DNA from: Henckelia pumila | Taxonomy: Eukaryota; Streptophyta; Magnoliopsida; Lamiales; Gesneriaceae | Direction: 5' to 3' | Assembly: GCF_033568475.1 (NCBI RefSeq) | Contig: NC_133123.1 | Span: 132,776,930 to 132,840,929 of the forward strand | Length of the DNA: 64,000 nt | Shown: piece by piece, positions 50,476-63,521 of the stretch | How positions within the stretch are numbered: position 1 is the stretch's first letter | Layout: each line of letters starts with the position of its first letter | Notes under the pieces: model-generated | What the model was told of the DNA's origin: nothing | Databases searched by the model: none | What the model saw: only the letters and a program-made list of their open reading frames with translations | Program-made: the position numbers and the translations under genes

Positions 50476-51307
50476 CCTTGAAGACGCCGCACCCCTTTGT
50501 GGTAGCTCCATTCTTTTCTCATTCATTTTCGATCCTTTTTCTAAGGCTGTGATGCTATAGCTGTATAGTACAGTATAAGTCCTGGTCATTGTGCATCAGC
50601 CTTGCTCAGGTTTTCTCGGGGCCGAATCTGGATTCGGTTTTTGACTGTTTTCTGGTTGCATCTAGAATACCTTCTTGAAGACAGGAAAAAGAAAAATTCC
50701 CTTTGATTATTGTCCTTGATTTGAACCTTTGATTGGTTCAAATATGGATTTTGTTCACAGTTAAAAATTCCCCAGCATCTGTTGTTCTGCTTGGAATGGA
50801 CTCTCTGCTTGCGCATGCCTCGAGTTTTAATTTTGAGTTGGTTAATTGCGCTCTGCCTTCATGGCTTTCCGTTGTTGTATCCAAGGATTTCATTATTTAA
50901 TATAATGATTGCATTTCCTCTCAAAAAAAAAAAAAAGCTTTAAAGGATTTCGGCAAATTAAATATTAAAATATAAACTAAAGTATTTGTTTATTTTATTA
51001 AATATTATTTTTATTATTATTTTTTTCAGTAAACTTGTAACTTTGTTAAGAATGAGACAAATAATATATTATATGATTTACTAACCAAAGCCTCCTGAAT
51101 TCACATCCTCCCATACCAATGAAATGAGGGGGGAAATGAGGGGGGAGAAATAGAAAAAAGAAAGAAAAAAAAAGCCAAGTTTATGAGCAACTAAATTTTC
51201 GTGCAATGAATATAATTAAGCTTGATATAATGGTGACATACAAGTAGTTTCCTCGCATCTGCAGCAATTGATCCGAGGTAGCTGCAATCTTTTTTTTTTT
51301 TTATGAG
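50476..51307. other. Kinase 3' UTR and intergenic DNA
   Basis: The first few hundred bases are presumably the 3' UTR of the kinase gene. The rest is AT-rich with poly-A and poly-T runs. No gene seen. Confidence 0.5.
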
Positions 51308-51463
51308 CGATTGCTTGTATTGTTAGTGAAAAATCAGTATTGATTTCATGAATCTCTAAATAGGGATGTAAATGAGCCGAACAGTCGATTGCTTGTATTG
51401 TTAGTGAAGAATCTGTATTGATTTCATGAATCTCCAAATAGGGATGTAAATGAGCCGAACAGT
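51308..51463. repeat. 78-bp tandem duplication that copies the start of a MITE
   Basis: Units 51308-51385 and 51386-51463 match with a few differences. Each ends with the first 25 bases of the hAT MITE, so a stray MITE terminus (TAGGGATGTAAATGAGCC) sits at 51361. Confidence 0.92.
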
Positions 51464-51977
51464 TCGCGAGCTGTTCGGGTCTCGGCTCGTTAAAAGCTCG
51501 TTCGAGCTCGTTTAATGAGACTCGTTAAGGCAAAAGAACCAAGCTCGAGCTTTACAATATTCGGCTCGTTAGCTCGTGAACATGCTCGTTAACAGGCTCG
51601 TTACTCGTGAACAAGCTCGTTAACAAGCTCGTAAGTCATCTTTTAGACGAAAAAATAATAGTATTGATATTTAATTTATAAATTTACACTTTACTTATGA
51701 AAAATATTGAAAAATTTATAAAAATTAATTTATTATAATAAAATTACAAATTTTAATAATAATATTATATTTTTTCAAATATATAATTTAGTTTTAAATT
51801 AATTTAATAAATATTTAAATTTATAATTTAAATATATTAAGCTCGTTTAGGCTCGATAAAAGTCGAATAAGCTTGTGAGCCATGAATATATTCGTTAAAT
51901 AAGCTCGAACTCAGCTCGGTTATAAATGAACCGAGCTTGAACATTCAAAAGCTCGACTCGACTTGTTTACATCCCTA
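51439..51977. mobile_element. hAT-type MITE with perfect 8-bp target duplication
   Basis: A 539-bp element begins TAGGGATGTAAATGAGCC and ends CTTGTTTACATCCCTA, an inverted repeat. It is flanked by TCTCCAAA at 51431-51438 and 51978-51985. The ends are rich in GCTCG/CGAGC motifs and the middle is AT-rich and non-coding. Confidence 0.92.
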
Positions 51978-51985
51978 TCTCCAAA

Positions 51986-52303
51986 CCTCTGTACATTACC
52001 AAAAACTTTCTCTCTCTAATTGCGACTAGTTCCCCAAAATGTAACATACACTAACTTAATGAGTAATGATCTTCAATACAAACACGAGCACCATCTGGCC
52101 CTCGTGATTTCGTACTGTGCCACCGACTAAGTAGCTATTTGTCTACGTTGGAAGCGTAGTTGGTTAACCAATGGCTTGAATCAGCATTCGTGTGGCTTTC
52201 TTGTCCTATCAGTGCAACTGATATTGAGAGTATTGAGAAAGTTGCATATGTGGTTGGAACTCGTTCAGCATAAAATCACTCCGATCTATATGAACAATGT
52301 TGC

Positions 52304-52342
<39 letters not shown>

Positions 52343-53156
52343 TTTGACATTAATGTTGCTTTGTTATTATTTATACACATGCGTTCATGATTACTAGAGA
52401 GATCAGAGATGCACTATTGCTTTGTTATCCCACGCGATAATTAATAGGAATTATTTCCATCTGCTATATAGAAATTGCAATATCATATCAATATTTATAC
52501 TCCATACTTAAAAGATTAGCAAACTAATATTGTTGAAAGCATAAAAAAAAAAAAACTTACCAAAATAAAACTCCGAAAGTGAGTAGGTTTTCTTGAGCTA
52601 GTGCACGGATTCATGGATCAACTCGATTTATATTTAAAACAAAAAATAATTATGTGAGATATTGTACGGATTTAAGAGTTGATATCCGATTTATATTTAA
52701 AATGAAAAAAATACAATTTTTAACATAAAAAGTAATTTTTGTTCAGAGACAAGGCCAAACGCTTGATCTAACTCGCAAGATTGAGTCGTGAGATTGTTTC
52801 ATAAAATTTTTTATGAAAAACACATGAAAATATATAACAATATAAATTTTTGCATCTTATTTAACTATTGTACAATCGTATTTATGGAAAAACCAAAAAT
52901 CTATAAATATTAATTTTTGAAGCGCTAAAATATTAATTTAAGCACCAAGTACTTAAATTATTTAAAAATAATTAAAATCAAGTTTGAGGGGGGAAAAAGG
53001 AACTTGACTAGGGATTTTTCTCAATCATGCAAGAAAATAAAAAGAATATTGGACAATCGCTTTCATGAGCAAATTAAAATTAAAAACCCTAAAATTCGCC
53101 TTCCATTTCTGTCTCGCTTCTCCTCAATTACTACTCTCCCGAACTTGAACTGTTAA
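51986..53156. other. Upstream region of NUP1
   Basis: No gene seen. A (TTA)n microsatellite lies at about 52308-52343. The NUP1 promoter and leader should fall in the last few hundred bases; no clear TATA box was found. Confidence 0.5.
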
Positions 53157-56100
53157 ATGGCGACGTCCAGTGAAGACGGAGTCTCGGCCGCCGCATACAG
53201 CGGCGGTGGAGCAGGAGGTAAGTTCCGAAAGAAGCCCTTCCGCAGAGCGCACCTCCCGGCGACGCCGTATGATCGACCGCTCACTGCTCGAATCAGCAAT
53301 CCTAGCAATGGTGGCACTAACAACCCTGGCTTGTTCGCGAAGCTCGTGGTGGAGCCTGCCTCCAAGCTTATATCCTATGGGGCCCACCGCTTTTTCTCCT
53401 CTGTATTTCGCAAACGCCTACCTCCGCCTCCGCCGCCGCCGCCGCCGCCGCCGCCGCAGGCACCAGGTCACTGAGTTGAATTTTTTCATTTTCTTCTTTC
53501 AAGTTTTTTTTCCCATGCTGTCGTCTGATTAGCCAAGGTTTCTTGGTTTTGAGTTTTAATTTGGGATTGCTCTACTACTTTAGTGTTATGTGTGTTCACC
53601 TTATCTTTTAATTGTATAACTGGAAAACTTAAATCTCTTTTGTATGGTCGAGTGGTGTAAAGCTCTAACTCGTTGAAAAATATGGACTTGGCTCGAGGAT
53701 ACAGTATACCTAAAGTTTTAATCTGCGACAATATTTCATACATCACCGAATCATTATTTTCCGATTTGTGATTATTTTATTAATCTTCAAATGAGTTTGC
53801 TTGGCCTTCCCGAGGTTTTCTGTTTTCTGTTTTTTTTTAAAAAAAAAAATTTATCACTCTGTAGTTAATTCTACGGGTAAATTTAGAAAGTCACAAAGCT
53901 CCAATTCAATTGCTATACTTGTCTGCTTCAGAAGCCATGTTGAATTGATTGTACTGGCATTTTCTAAGGAGATCTCTCTTTTTGGCAATTGTTGAATATT
54001 ACCATGTCTGCCTTTGTGGGGTATGTGCCACGCCCTGCTGGCATGTACTGTGATTTTTAACAAGTTCATGGAATTCAATTAATATCAGTGGTACTGGTAT
54101 GATATTCCACAACTGTCATGTGGATGATATGCTTGTGCTGTATTTCATGTATGGAGGTTGCCGTGAAAAATGTGCTCTCCAGTCTCCATATTAAGTTTTT
54201 ATTTATCTCTTTGGCTCCAATATCTATCCTCCGATAGTAATATTCTTACCTTGATTTGCTAAGGCAGAAACAGAAAACAGAACCCCATGCAGTCGATCTT
54301 CATTATATTCATTCATTTACAGTCTATGCAAATTTGAATTTATCTGTTTTTCTGAGTTTTATGAAAATAAGCCAGCAGTGCAATTAAACCTACTCTTCGT
54401 CTGTCAGTTACGTGTGTTCTATTTTGTATTAAGTTTCTCAAATTTAATGCCATTCAATTCCAGAATGGTATATATTTTGAGTTCGCTTTTAATTGCAATT
54501 CGGTAATCGTTTTAGAAGACCTACTCCAGTGCATTTCTCCATCTGAGTCAGAATAAAGATGTTTTCAAACCTTTTCTTTAAAATTCAAAGGGAGGTTCCT
54601 GCGCGAATCCCAGCCTCTGAATCTACATATTGATTGTTTTGAACTATTCAATTATGTGTTGAGATTAGTGTTGTTGTTGCACAAACTACAAAGTCTCTTG
54701 CTCAAAACCGACAATACAACAAACCACCCTTAGTCCCTTACCAACTGCGACTTATAAACTACAAGTGATGCAACTATATTACATTTTCCGCGTTCGTTTA
54801 AAGCAAAGTGCCTCCAGGAAGGGGATTTTTAAAATTTCAAATTTATGATCTCCTCATACTATCAAAAAATTTAGCTACCATGTTTTATCTTTTGAACAAC
54901 GTAGAAAAACAGTACCATATCTCTTCTAAATTAAAATGCCTGCATTGTGGTTTTTTATTTTTTTATGGAGGACATTTTGAATGCTCGTGCTGCTTGTTTT
55001 TTAAATGGCAAGAATCAATTATTTCATTTCATTTTTATGCATAATGTTAAAACAAAGCAGAGTTTTATCATATCAAAACTTTTGAAAATTTAATTATTGT
55101 TAACTAGTCAAACAATTATTATTTTTAACTAAGTCTTTTAATTTTCCCCCTGAAACGAAGAATGAAACTCATTCATTAGTATCATGAAGTATGTAGTGTA
55201 AGACATCCTCCCATACAAACTCACAAAATGTTAAAAAGAAACCTAAAATGTTCTTTCTTCCTTACTCCTACTTTTCTCATTTGCTGCTGTTCGTATATCT
55301 TACATGATTTAGGCAGTAATTGACTGATGAAACGTCTTCTGATGTGAACAGAGGTAGATTGTCATTTGAGCGATGAGCTTCAGGTGGCAGTTTCTGATGT
55401 AAGTTATGCATTTGTTTGTATCATTGTTCAGAAATTGTTATCCATGTTTCCTAATGCAGTCTGGAGATTTCAGTTTTATCTGGTGCAGTGATCTTGTTAT
55501 GAATTGTCAAAATCATGTAGAGCATGGATTTACAGAAAATTGTTCCAGCTACTTTGTTCTATACCAATTTCTTTTTGTTTGTGCTGGATAAATTCTGCTA
55601 GAATAAAACGAGATTTTTTAAGATGGTTCATCTGAAAGTATGGCCTTTTTTATGATAATTGTGTATTTCTAGTAACTGCATTAAGTATATAAATTAGCAA
55701 TTATAGGAAGTGGAGTTGTCGATGTTGTTGAAACTTGAACCATCGAGTGCGTGGTGAGTTTGGGTTGATCTGTTTAGTGAGAGCTGATATGGTTGTAGGA
55801 AGCAACCTTTGTGCTTTTCAATTGGATCCATGCTGAGAACTCAGATAAATGAAATATCGCTTAACCTATGGAAAAATTTTAATATTCCTATGAAATTATT
55901 ATGAACAAACTGTGATCTTGTTGGCTCTTTGGTTGTACTTTGTTTGTAAGGCAAGCATATTAGACCCCAGCACTGAAACATTCAGTTGTTTCCAACCCCC
56001 TATCATTTTCGTCCACATTTTAGTTCCATTTGTCCTATATCTATGGATATAAATATTTGGCTCAAATCTTTAGTCTTTTGTCCATTTTTTTTGTTTCGAT

Positions 56101-59100
56101 TGTTGAATAATTAGTGCGATGTGCTAAAGTCCGGAGGTGGTACTAGCAGCCTGCCATTGTGTAGTTCAGCTGATGATGGAATCTCTGAGCTCGAGCAATT
56201 GCTAAGGCAGAAGACTTTTAGCAGGTAAATTCTTTACTGTCATTCATGCTGGATTATTTAATTTATTTTTCAGGTTGTCTATGTTGGAAATGTTGCTTTT
56301 GTATACATTGATGTTGTACTGAGATGATGTAAATATCATCGATTGTGTTCCTATAGCAAGTTATTAAATTTTTTTTCTTATATGCCCGATACAATCACCA
56401 GGATGGAATTATCTGCCTTTGTATTAAACTAAAATGGCTCATGGCTGCTGCAGATGTCAACAAATGTATGATGTGCAATTTCGCTGTTCAGGATTTGATA
56501 TCAGCTGTTTGTAAATAATTGTTTCAATGTGCTGTTCCTGAGAATTAACTTTGTTTGTGATTTGACAGCTTAATTTTATTGCCCTGCCTATGCAACTGGA
56601 GGAGTTATAATATTAAAATATACAGAGTCTAAGTTATAGTTTCACATTTTTTTGCAAATCAATTTTTTAAGAATTTTTTTTTTTGCTTATGCAGGTCTGA
56701 GATCAATCATCTGACTGGACTATTGTTATCAAGGGCTGCCGTAGAATTTTCACCCAGTGTTGATGCCAATAGAAGTGGAGGAGGAGCACCAGATTTTGAA
56801 CATCAACCATTTGCAAGAAGTCCACCAGAAGAACATATGCAGGACGGGAATAGATCGCTTAGAGTTATGTCTTCTCCTATTCTAAATTCAAGAGTAAGTT
56901 AAATACGACACCACTCACATACTCCACAGTACTACAAGAACAACATGCTGTCTTTTGTGCTTGTGTTTCTTGATGATGCTTATAACTATGCTGTAGCATC
57001 TTCGAGGTTTTAGGTAACAAACTGAAAAAAAATACCTCCAGGTCATTGAGGATGATATGGCGTCTCCAACTGAACTTGCAAAAGCTTACATGGGCGGTAG
57101 ACCTTCTAAAATATCCCCATCAACATTATCAAACTTAGGGACTCGCAATCAAATTCGTAGAGAAGATGCAGGATTGCCTTTTAATGTACCTTTTGCTTCA
57201 AAATCTCCCAACATGTCATTGAATATGACAACTTCTGTTGGCCATGGTGATCCAAAAAGTGGTTTTATAACTCCAAAATCTCGAGGCAGATCGGCGATTT
57301 ACAACATGGCGCGTACCCCATATTCTAGAATTCATCCGTTTTCCATTAAAAAGGTTACACTTCTTGTAATTTTCATCTGCAAAATAAGTGTAATTTTTGG
57401 AGTTAAATTTCTCCTTCATTTAATTTAGGAAATTGGGCCGACCAACAATTACTATGGCGGACTGTCAATACCCTCATCATCTTCTTCTCTAGTCGACCAA
57501 AACGAAAAAAATGAGGCCAAGTCAATGGTAGATATGTTATTTTCAAAATTTTGAACTTTAGAACTTGATTCTCTCTTTTTTTAATTTTGTTCATTTATTA
57601 TGTTACCAATTTGTGTATCAGACCTTGAAACGCAGGAGTTCTTTCTTAGATGATGATCCTGGGTCTGTTGGTCCCATGCGGAGACTCAGGCAGAAGCCTA
57701 ATCTATTAGCTTCTAAAATTCTTGTGATTGCACATGGAGTGGAAAGTGGTTCTGATCTTGCACTGGTGTCTTCAAAGCAAAAGATTCCTTTTGCTGCTGA
57801 ACAGAAAAATGGGGTCTCAAAAATTGCTGGGCAGAATGTGGATGGCAGCATTCCAAGTGCCAGTTATGCTCGTGTCTCGTCCAAATCCACTGAGGTTGCT
57901 GCAAGAATTTTGCAGCATCTTGAAAAGTCGACTCCGAAGGAAAAGTCATCTGAATCCAAGCTGGCTACTGTGCGGGAGAAATCCACTTTTAGATTGACAC
58001 CAAGTATGCTTCGTGGACAAGCTCTCAGGAGCATGGAGGATGTGGATTCTTCGAAATTGCTGCTGGCTGTTCAAGATGATCACAAGTTGGAGGATAGGTC
58101 TGATGTCTCTTTATCTCATGACCGAGATTCTACTCTTGAAAGGCCCGGGAAGGTTGAAAATGGTCATAAAGATCCTTTAATAGTCTCTGCCGTGTTGAAT
58201 TCTGCAGTGAATAATGGATTTGTTGAATCCTCTTCAATTCCTGGCCCCAGTTTAACTGCTGATTCTGCTGTAAAAAATAGTGTAGCTGAACGTCCTCAAA
58301 CTAAGAGAGCATTTAGGATGAGTGCGCAAGAGGTAGGTGTTGTCTCCTTAAATTTGTGAGAAATGATTCTTTGGTCTGCATGTTTCTCTTTACTTTCATT
58401 GGAATTGCTTGATTTTACTCTTTGATATTCATTTTACAGTGCAATTTTAGTTTATGTTTGGGCTTTATGGCTGGATGCCAAGTTGTGCATATTTGTCTGC
58501 TTATTTATATCTATCTTGTTCCAAATGGCTGAACAAAAACAGTTTTCAATCAATTTGATTATCTTTTAACTGAATATGGACTCAATTTATGGCTGTGTTA
58601 ACAGGATTTTTTGGTGCTGGATGATGATGAACACTGTAACGGGCTTGCAACTAGACCTTTGGCAGAAGGGAGAGAACTGCCTGATGCACATACTCTCGGA
58701 AACAAATGCTCTAATAATGAAGAGCCCAAACTTGTGAAAGCTATTAGTCAATCGGATGTGAAGTTACCTGTTGCATTGAGCAAAACAACCGAAAGCAGTA
58801 ATCCTAGCACTCCTATCATTGAAACAGGAAATGATGGCATTTCTCTCTCTTCTGCAGAGAGAGAAAATGTAGCAATCCAATCAGATGTTCTTTCTCAGTC
58901 AGTCACTTCGTTCAAAGAGGCAAATGGAACTAATGATTCAGTTCCCTTGTTCAGACTGGGCTCTCAAACTGTTGATAATACTCATCCGTTGCGCTCTGTA
59001 TCAGTCAGTGTGAAGCCGGAGTCTAAGTCAGATAACTCCATCAGGTTAGTAGTTACCACCACTATTTATCTGGCTGGGGACTGGTTCAGTTCCAACTGTT

Positions 59101-61229
59101 CAATTTCTTGTTCTTTCACCGTTTCCCTGACTCACAGGTTTTTTGAGAAAGGAAGTTGTACGTGCTCAATTTTTACTATTAATCTTTTGTTAATTTTGGT
59201 TATGTGATGATGTTTTTTTTTCCACTCAAAGTTGTGTGATGGTGTTGATGCTATCTAGACTTGGTGAATGAACTGCGTAGCCCCACCTTAGGTATATTAG
59301 GAATCGTGGCATTATAAGCCATTTCTTGGAAAAAATTTCATTGTCGAAACTAGAAAATTGTTCTCCAGCTTCCACTTTGATCAGTGTTATTCCTACTTTA
59401 TCTTTGTTTTGAAGTATGCTGACTTCATGTGCAGCTTCATGGATGCTGTTTCTACTGCTAATGGCTCTAAGATGGGAACACCCGAGTCTGATCAAGGTGT
59501 ATACCTGAATCCTTCAAAGACCAGAGATGCAAATGGAAAGCCTCAGATTGTGCCATTTGCATCAAATGGGCCCCTTATTTCTGAGGCTGCAGCAGTGTCA
59601 TTTACCACAACTTCTCATGATTCAAATCAGATATCGACAGCTATCTCTAGTCCTTTAACCTCTTCAACCAGCATGACAAGCTTTAGCTCGATTGGGACCA
59701 TCTCCAACACTACCTCTTCAACCAGCATTGCAAGCTTTGGCTTAACTGGCTTTGGCAATAGCACCACTTCCAATGACAATAATTTTGTGTCAAATGCAGA
59801 TGGATCTGTTTTCAAATTTGGTGCCTCTGTGGATCCATCCAGTACGTTACTTGCAGCGTCAACTACTTCTGTCTCAGAAGTATCTGAGCAAAAGACCAAA
59901 GCTGAGAAAGAACTAAATCCTGGCAGCTCGAGTGGAATACATTCAGCTGTTACATCATTTGTGGCTACAAACTCTGGAAGTAGCCCTTTGGGGCCAAGTA
60001 CTTCCATCAGTCCATCCACAATTAATTTTCAAGGTTCTCTTCCTGCAACTGCCAATAAATCTTCAGTGGCTGAGTTTGGACTTGTCTCGCAGAGTACATC
60101 CATTCCAATCAGTTCGTCTGTATCATTACCATCCCTTAACATGAACGGCAGCATATCTTTGAGCACTTCCCTGTCCCATCCCCAGTTTAATCCAAACCAA
60201 AGTTTGGGCTTTAGTACCTCAGCTTCCTCCTCAGAAACCGGCATAGTTAAATCTGGCAGTGGACCAACATCAAGTGTTGGCAAATTTGGTGCAAGCTCCA
60301 TTTTATCAGGTGACAGTGCAGTCAGCTTGAACGCCCCTGCTACCCCTGGCATATTTGGTTTTGGTTTAAGTTCCTCCTCTACTTCAGCCAGTGCAGTTGG
60401 CTCGACAAATGGTGTCACTCCCCCAGTAGTCAGTTATGGTGGTAATTCTGTGGCGACATCAGTAACTAACAATGCTAGCACTTCGAGCCTTGGCACATCT
60501 GGTATATTTAATTTTGTTGCTAGCTCTTCAGCTTCCACATCAGTAGTTTCAAACATATTTGGTTCTACTTGGGAAAGTTCGAAGCCTTTGGCCTTTAGTT
60601 CAACATTTACTACTTCCTCTCCGTCCGGTGTATTTTCCTTTGGCGCATCGGCCTCTACCACTGCTCCGGCAAATGCTACATCCACAGTTTTTAATTCACA
60701 ATCTGGTCCCTCAACCAGTCACATTTTTCCATTTTCGACATCTTCTACCACTCCTGCAAATGCTACATCCACAGTTTTTAATTCACAGTCTGGTCCCTCA
60801 ACCAGCCCCATTTTTCCATTTTCGACATCTTCTCCCGCATTTTCTTTACCCTCTGTATCCCCTAACCAGCCAATATTTGGTAACAGACCACCTAGTTTTA
60901 CAGCGTCTCCAAGTGGCGGTGACCAAATGAATGCTGAAGACAGCATGGCTGAGGATCCAGTGCAATCCTCTGCACCTTCTATTCCTATATTTGGTCAGCC
61001 AACTATTTCTCCTTCCCCTCCTGGCTTTATGTTTGGATCAGCAGCTCCACCCTTGTCAAATCCTTTCCAATTTAGCGGCCAACAAAATCAAATGGCTCCG
61101 TCTCCCTTTCAGGCTTCAGGTAGCCTAGAATTCAATAACGGTGGTAGTTTCTCATTGGGGAGTGGTGGTGGTGACAAATCAAACCGAAAGTTTGTCAAGG
61201 TAAATAGAAATAAGAACCGGAAGAAGTGA
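53157..61229 (+). CDS. NUP1: Nuclear pore protein NUP1/NUP136
   Basis: Nine exons (53157-53466, 55352-55398, 56115-56224, 56695-56893, 57042-57353, 57429-57527, 57622-58332, 58605-59044, 59435-61229) give 1340 residues, close to the about 1.3-kb-codon length of Arabidopsis NUP1. The N-terminus has the plant motif GGKFRKKPFRR ... PYDRP and the LVVEPASKLI ... FFSSVFRKR segment, probably an amphipathic, membrane- or pore-anchoring part. A run of twelve prolines follows. The middle keeps ISELEQLLRQKTFSRSEI and SPTELAKAYMGGRPS, ending RGRSAIYNMARTPYSR. The last exon is Ser/Thr-rich with scattered FG repeats (FGFGLSS, IFGST, FSFGAS, IFGNRP, IFGQP, MFGSA) and a basic tail RKFVKVNRNKNRKK. NUP1/NUP136 is a nuclear-basket nucleoporin needed for mRNA export and nuclear shape. 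The exons read cleanly. Confidence 0.93.
60669..60842 (+). repeat. 87-bp in-frame tandem duplication in the NUP1 FG region
   Basis: Two 29-residue units (ANATSTVFNSQSGPSTS ... IFPFSTSS) lie side by side, starting at 60669 and 60756, with only a few base differences. Length 87 keeps the frame. Confidence 0.93.
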
Positions 61230-62350
61230 AGCCTTCGACTGGTGTAGTCGTATTTTTTCAAGAAAGCCATCGCTGCTGAGAAGATTTGTTGGCGGATATT
61301 AACAGATAGTGTTTGGTCGATCTTTTTAGTCCCGATATCGGTGAGTGTGGTGCCTCGGCTTTTGGAAGTTAAGGTAATCATTCCATGTGCTGCTACTTTT
61401 TTTTTCTTTAAATATACTATCCCAATTTGGCAAAATTTTGTTTAGCAAAAAAATTGTTGCAATTTTGAATGTTTGTACGTTTATCTCAAGAATATTGCAT
61501 TGTATCAGTAAGTGGTAATACCTCAAATTTCATGTCATGGAATTGTGTAAATTGACCTTCGATTTTATGTACTGTCGCGTGTAACATAAAAGAAAATGGT
61601 TGCTAGTATTCTTTGAGAATCATATCTACTTATGTATCTGGATCATACAGTGTATTCTCCTGTTTTCAGTTTTGATGTTTCCTAAGCTGTGCATGGTTAT
61701 TTGAACGTTTACAACCCTGTCAAGGGTGATTAGAAGGAGAAAAAAATGAAGAGGAAAATCTAAATTTTTGTTGATATAACATATTGAATATGACACAAAC
61801 ACAAGGATTGTTACATATTGAATATGACACAAACACAAGGATTGTTGTCTATGAAAGTGTATGTATGCAATCCTGAGTAGTTGTCTTAACAGTGGCGTAA
61901 TATTCATTTTTTCGATAATTATATGTAACCTGAGGTTTATCATTTGAAAAAGAAAAACTCAACTATCTTCAAGATTTGTTATATTAAAAATAAAATCAAC
62001 TATATTTAAGTATTACATATGCCTTCTTTGAGTTTCGCAAAATATGACAATTAAATCTGATAATTTTCAACATTATTATATATATCTCCTTCATCTTCGC
62101 TCATTTAAATTTTTTTTTTTCTTATATTTGACTCCTAGAAAGTATAAGATAAATATAAATTTAATGGTGTAAAATGTCAGATAAATACATTGAGATGTTT
62201 GTAATTTTAGAAGTTATTAAATGTATTTGTTAATTTTCACGAACTTTCGGGGATAGCATTCCCGCATAATTGGAATTTTTTTTTAACGGCGACAAAACTC
62301 AATAGAGGTAGATATAATTATCTCTTTTTTCGAAATTTTTTTTATTTCAA
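61230..62350. other. NUP1 3' UTR and intergenic DNA
   Basis: No gene seen. A 34-bp tandem duplication (ACATATTGAATATGACAC ...) lies at 61779-61846. Confidence 0.55.
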
Positions 62351-62351
62351 C

Positions 62352-62575
62352 TTTTTTTTTTTTTTTTTTTTGGTGATGTGAGAATCGGCAGTGCTACCTT
62401 TCGGTGCGTTCTGAGTAAATCCCCGAACTAACGCAATAGTGTTAGTCAGGTAAACCACACTAAGCAAACCCTGTGTAACAGACTGACAGGTTAGTCCAAG
62501 AATATGTTGGCAGGGGGAATCGAACTCCTGATTTATAGCCTCCTGATTTATAGCCAAGAGTTCGTATCTGATCAT
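62352..62575 (-). mobile_element. tRNA-derived SINE, minus strand
   Basis: On the minus strand a B-box-like GGAGTTCGATTCCCCC (near 62518-62533) is followed by a body of about 150 bp and a 20-base poly-A tail (T run at 62352-62371). The head contains the 15-bp tandem duplication TCCTGATTTATAGCC (62526-62540 and 62541-62555, plus strand). The A box is weak or missing, so the 5' end may be truncated. Confidence 0.65.
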
Positions 62576-62795
62576 TTGTTTTCAAAATAAACATCTTATA
62601 ACATTTTACTCTGACCATGAAACCTTAACATGAGGCAGTTGATGACTTGCAATACCCGATCAACAATATTCCAAGATGCAATATACAAGAATTTGTCACT
62701 CTCAAACTGCCAATAATTTGAGACACAGATGTCTGATCTACATGGGGGTCGTATATTAAGCAAACAGAGTCTTGCTTCTTTCCAAGACAAGCCCA

Positions 62796-63521
62796 CTAGT
62801 ACCGAGTACCCGTTTGTTCATAGTCTCGTCCCCGAGGGTATGGTACCCTTCCTTCAGCACCCTGGCTCCACCTAGGAAATGGTGCCCTCTCTCTGTAAGA
62901 GTCCAAATGACCAGCGCGTGCACTATGATAAGTTCCAGCGTATCTGTGGGGATCGTTTGGAGCATTTGTGATCAAAGGGTTGCCAGTCTCAGCTTGTTGG
63001 TACTGTAGTAGTCTTTCCTCTAATTCCTTGCCAAGAAACTCTTTTCTTCTACTAGCTTGTTGTGCACGAAGTGAAGATAGTTTCTCTTGGTACTTGTTAT
63101 TAATCTCGATCAGCTTCTGAAAAAAGGTTAACGCAGTTGGAAGTTTGTGAGCTGTATTTTCCTTCATAGTTTGGTATGTCAATACACTTCTTATTTTGCT
63201 TTTTTCTTATCACTAATGTTAATAATCAAATGGTGACAAAATTGTCAAACGGGAAGGCACATCACATGTTTTCTAACGTCGAGGTGATTATTTGACCAGG
63301 GACATACCTCTTTGTGCCTAGTATTTTCAGCATCTTCTGCATCGGCTTGTTCCTTTATTAGATTGAATATTTCATCTTGAAATCTTCTTTCCAGGCCTTC
63401 AAAAGTTAAAAGCTGGGGTTTATCCTCGTAACCAATTTCTTTTCTTGTTCATGGGACTGCACTCCAGCCTCTCTGCCAACTATATTTGTTAAATCCACAG
63501 TTGAATCTGATGCCGACCTGT
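62796..63521 (-). CDS. 3' end of an unrecognised coiled-coil protein gene (partial)
   Basis: Two minus-strand exons are supported. The last one (63116-62796) encodes KLIEINNKYQEKLSSLRAQQ ... and ends in an Arg/Gly/Tyr/Pro-rich tail (YRERAPFPRW ... GRDYEQTGTRY). The one before (about 63521-63308) encodes LLTFEGLERRFQDEIFNLI ... AEDAENTRHKE and joins in phase at 63308/63116. Charged heptads suggest a coiled coil. The upstream part of this exon (SDSTVDLTNIVGREAG ...) lies in a different frame from LLTFEG; the switch falls between 63409 and 63448, with no room for an intron. The gene continues beyond the window on the right. No function is assigned. Confidence 0.6.

Noticed and set aside
53170-53532. 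Alternative 120-codon frame over NUP1 exon 1
   Set aside because: Shadow of the NUP1 frame, Arg-rich because it reads the CCG repeat out of frame.
57728-57997. 89-codon frame overlapping NUP1 exon 7
   Set aside because: Out-of-frame shadow of a well-supported exon.
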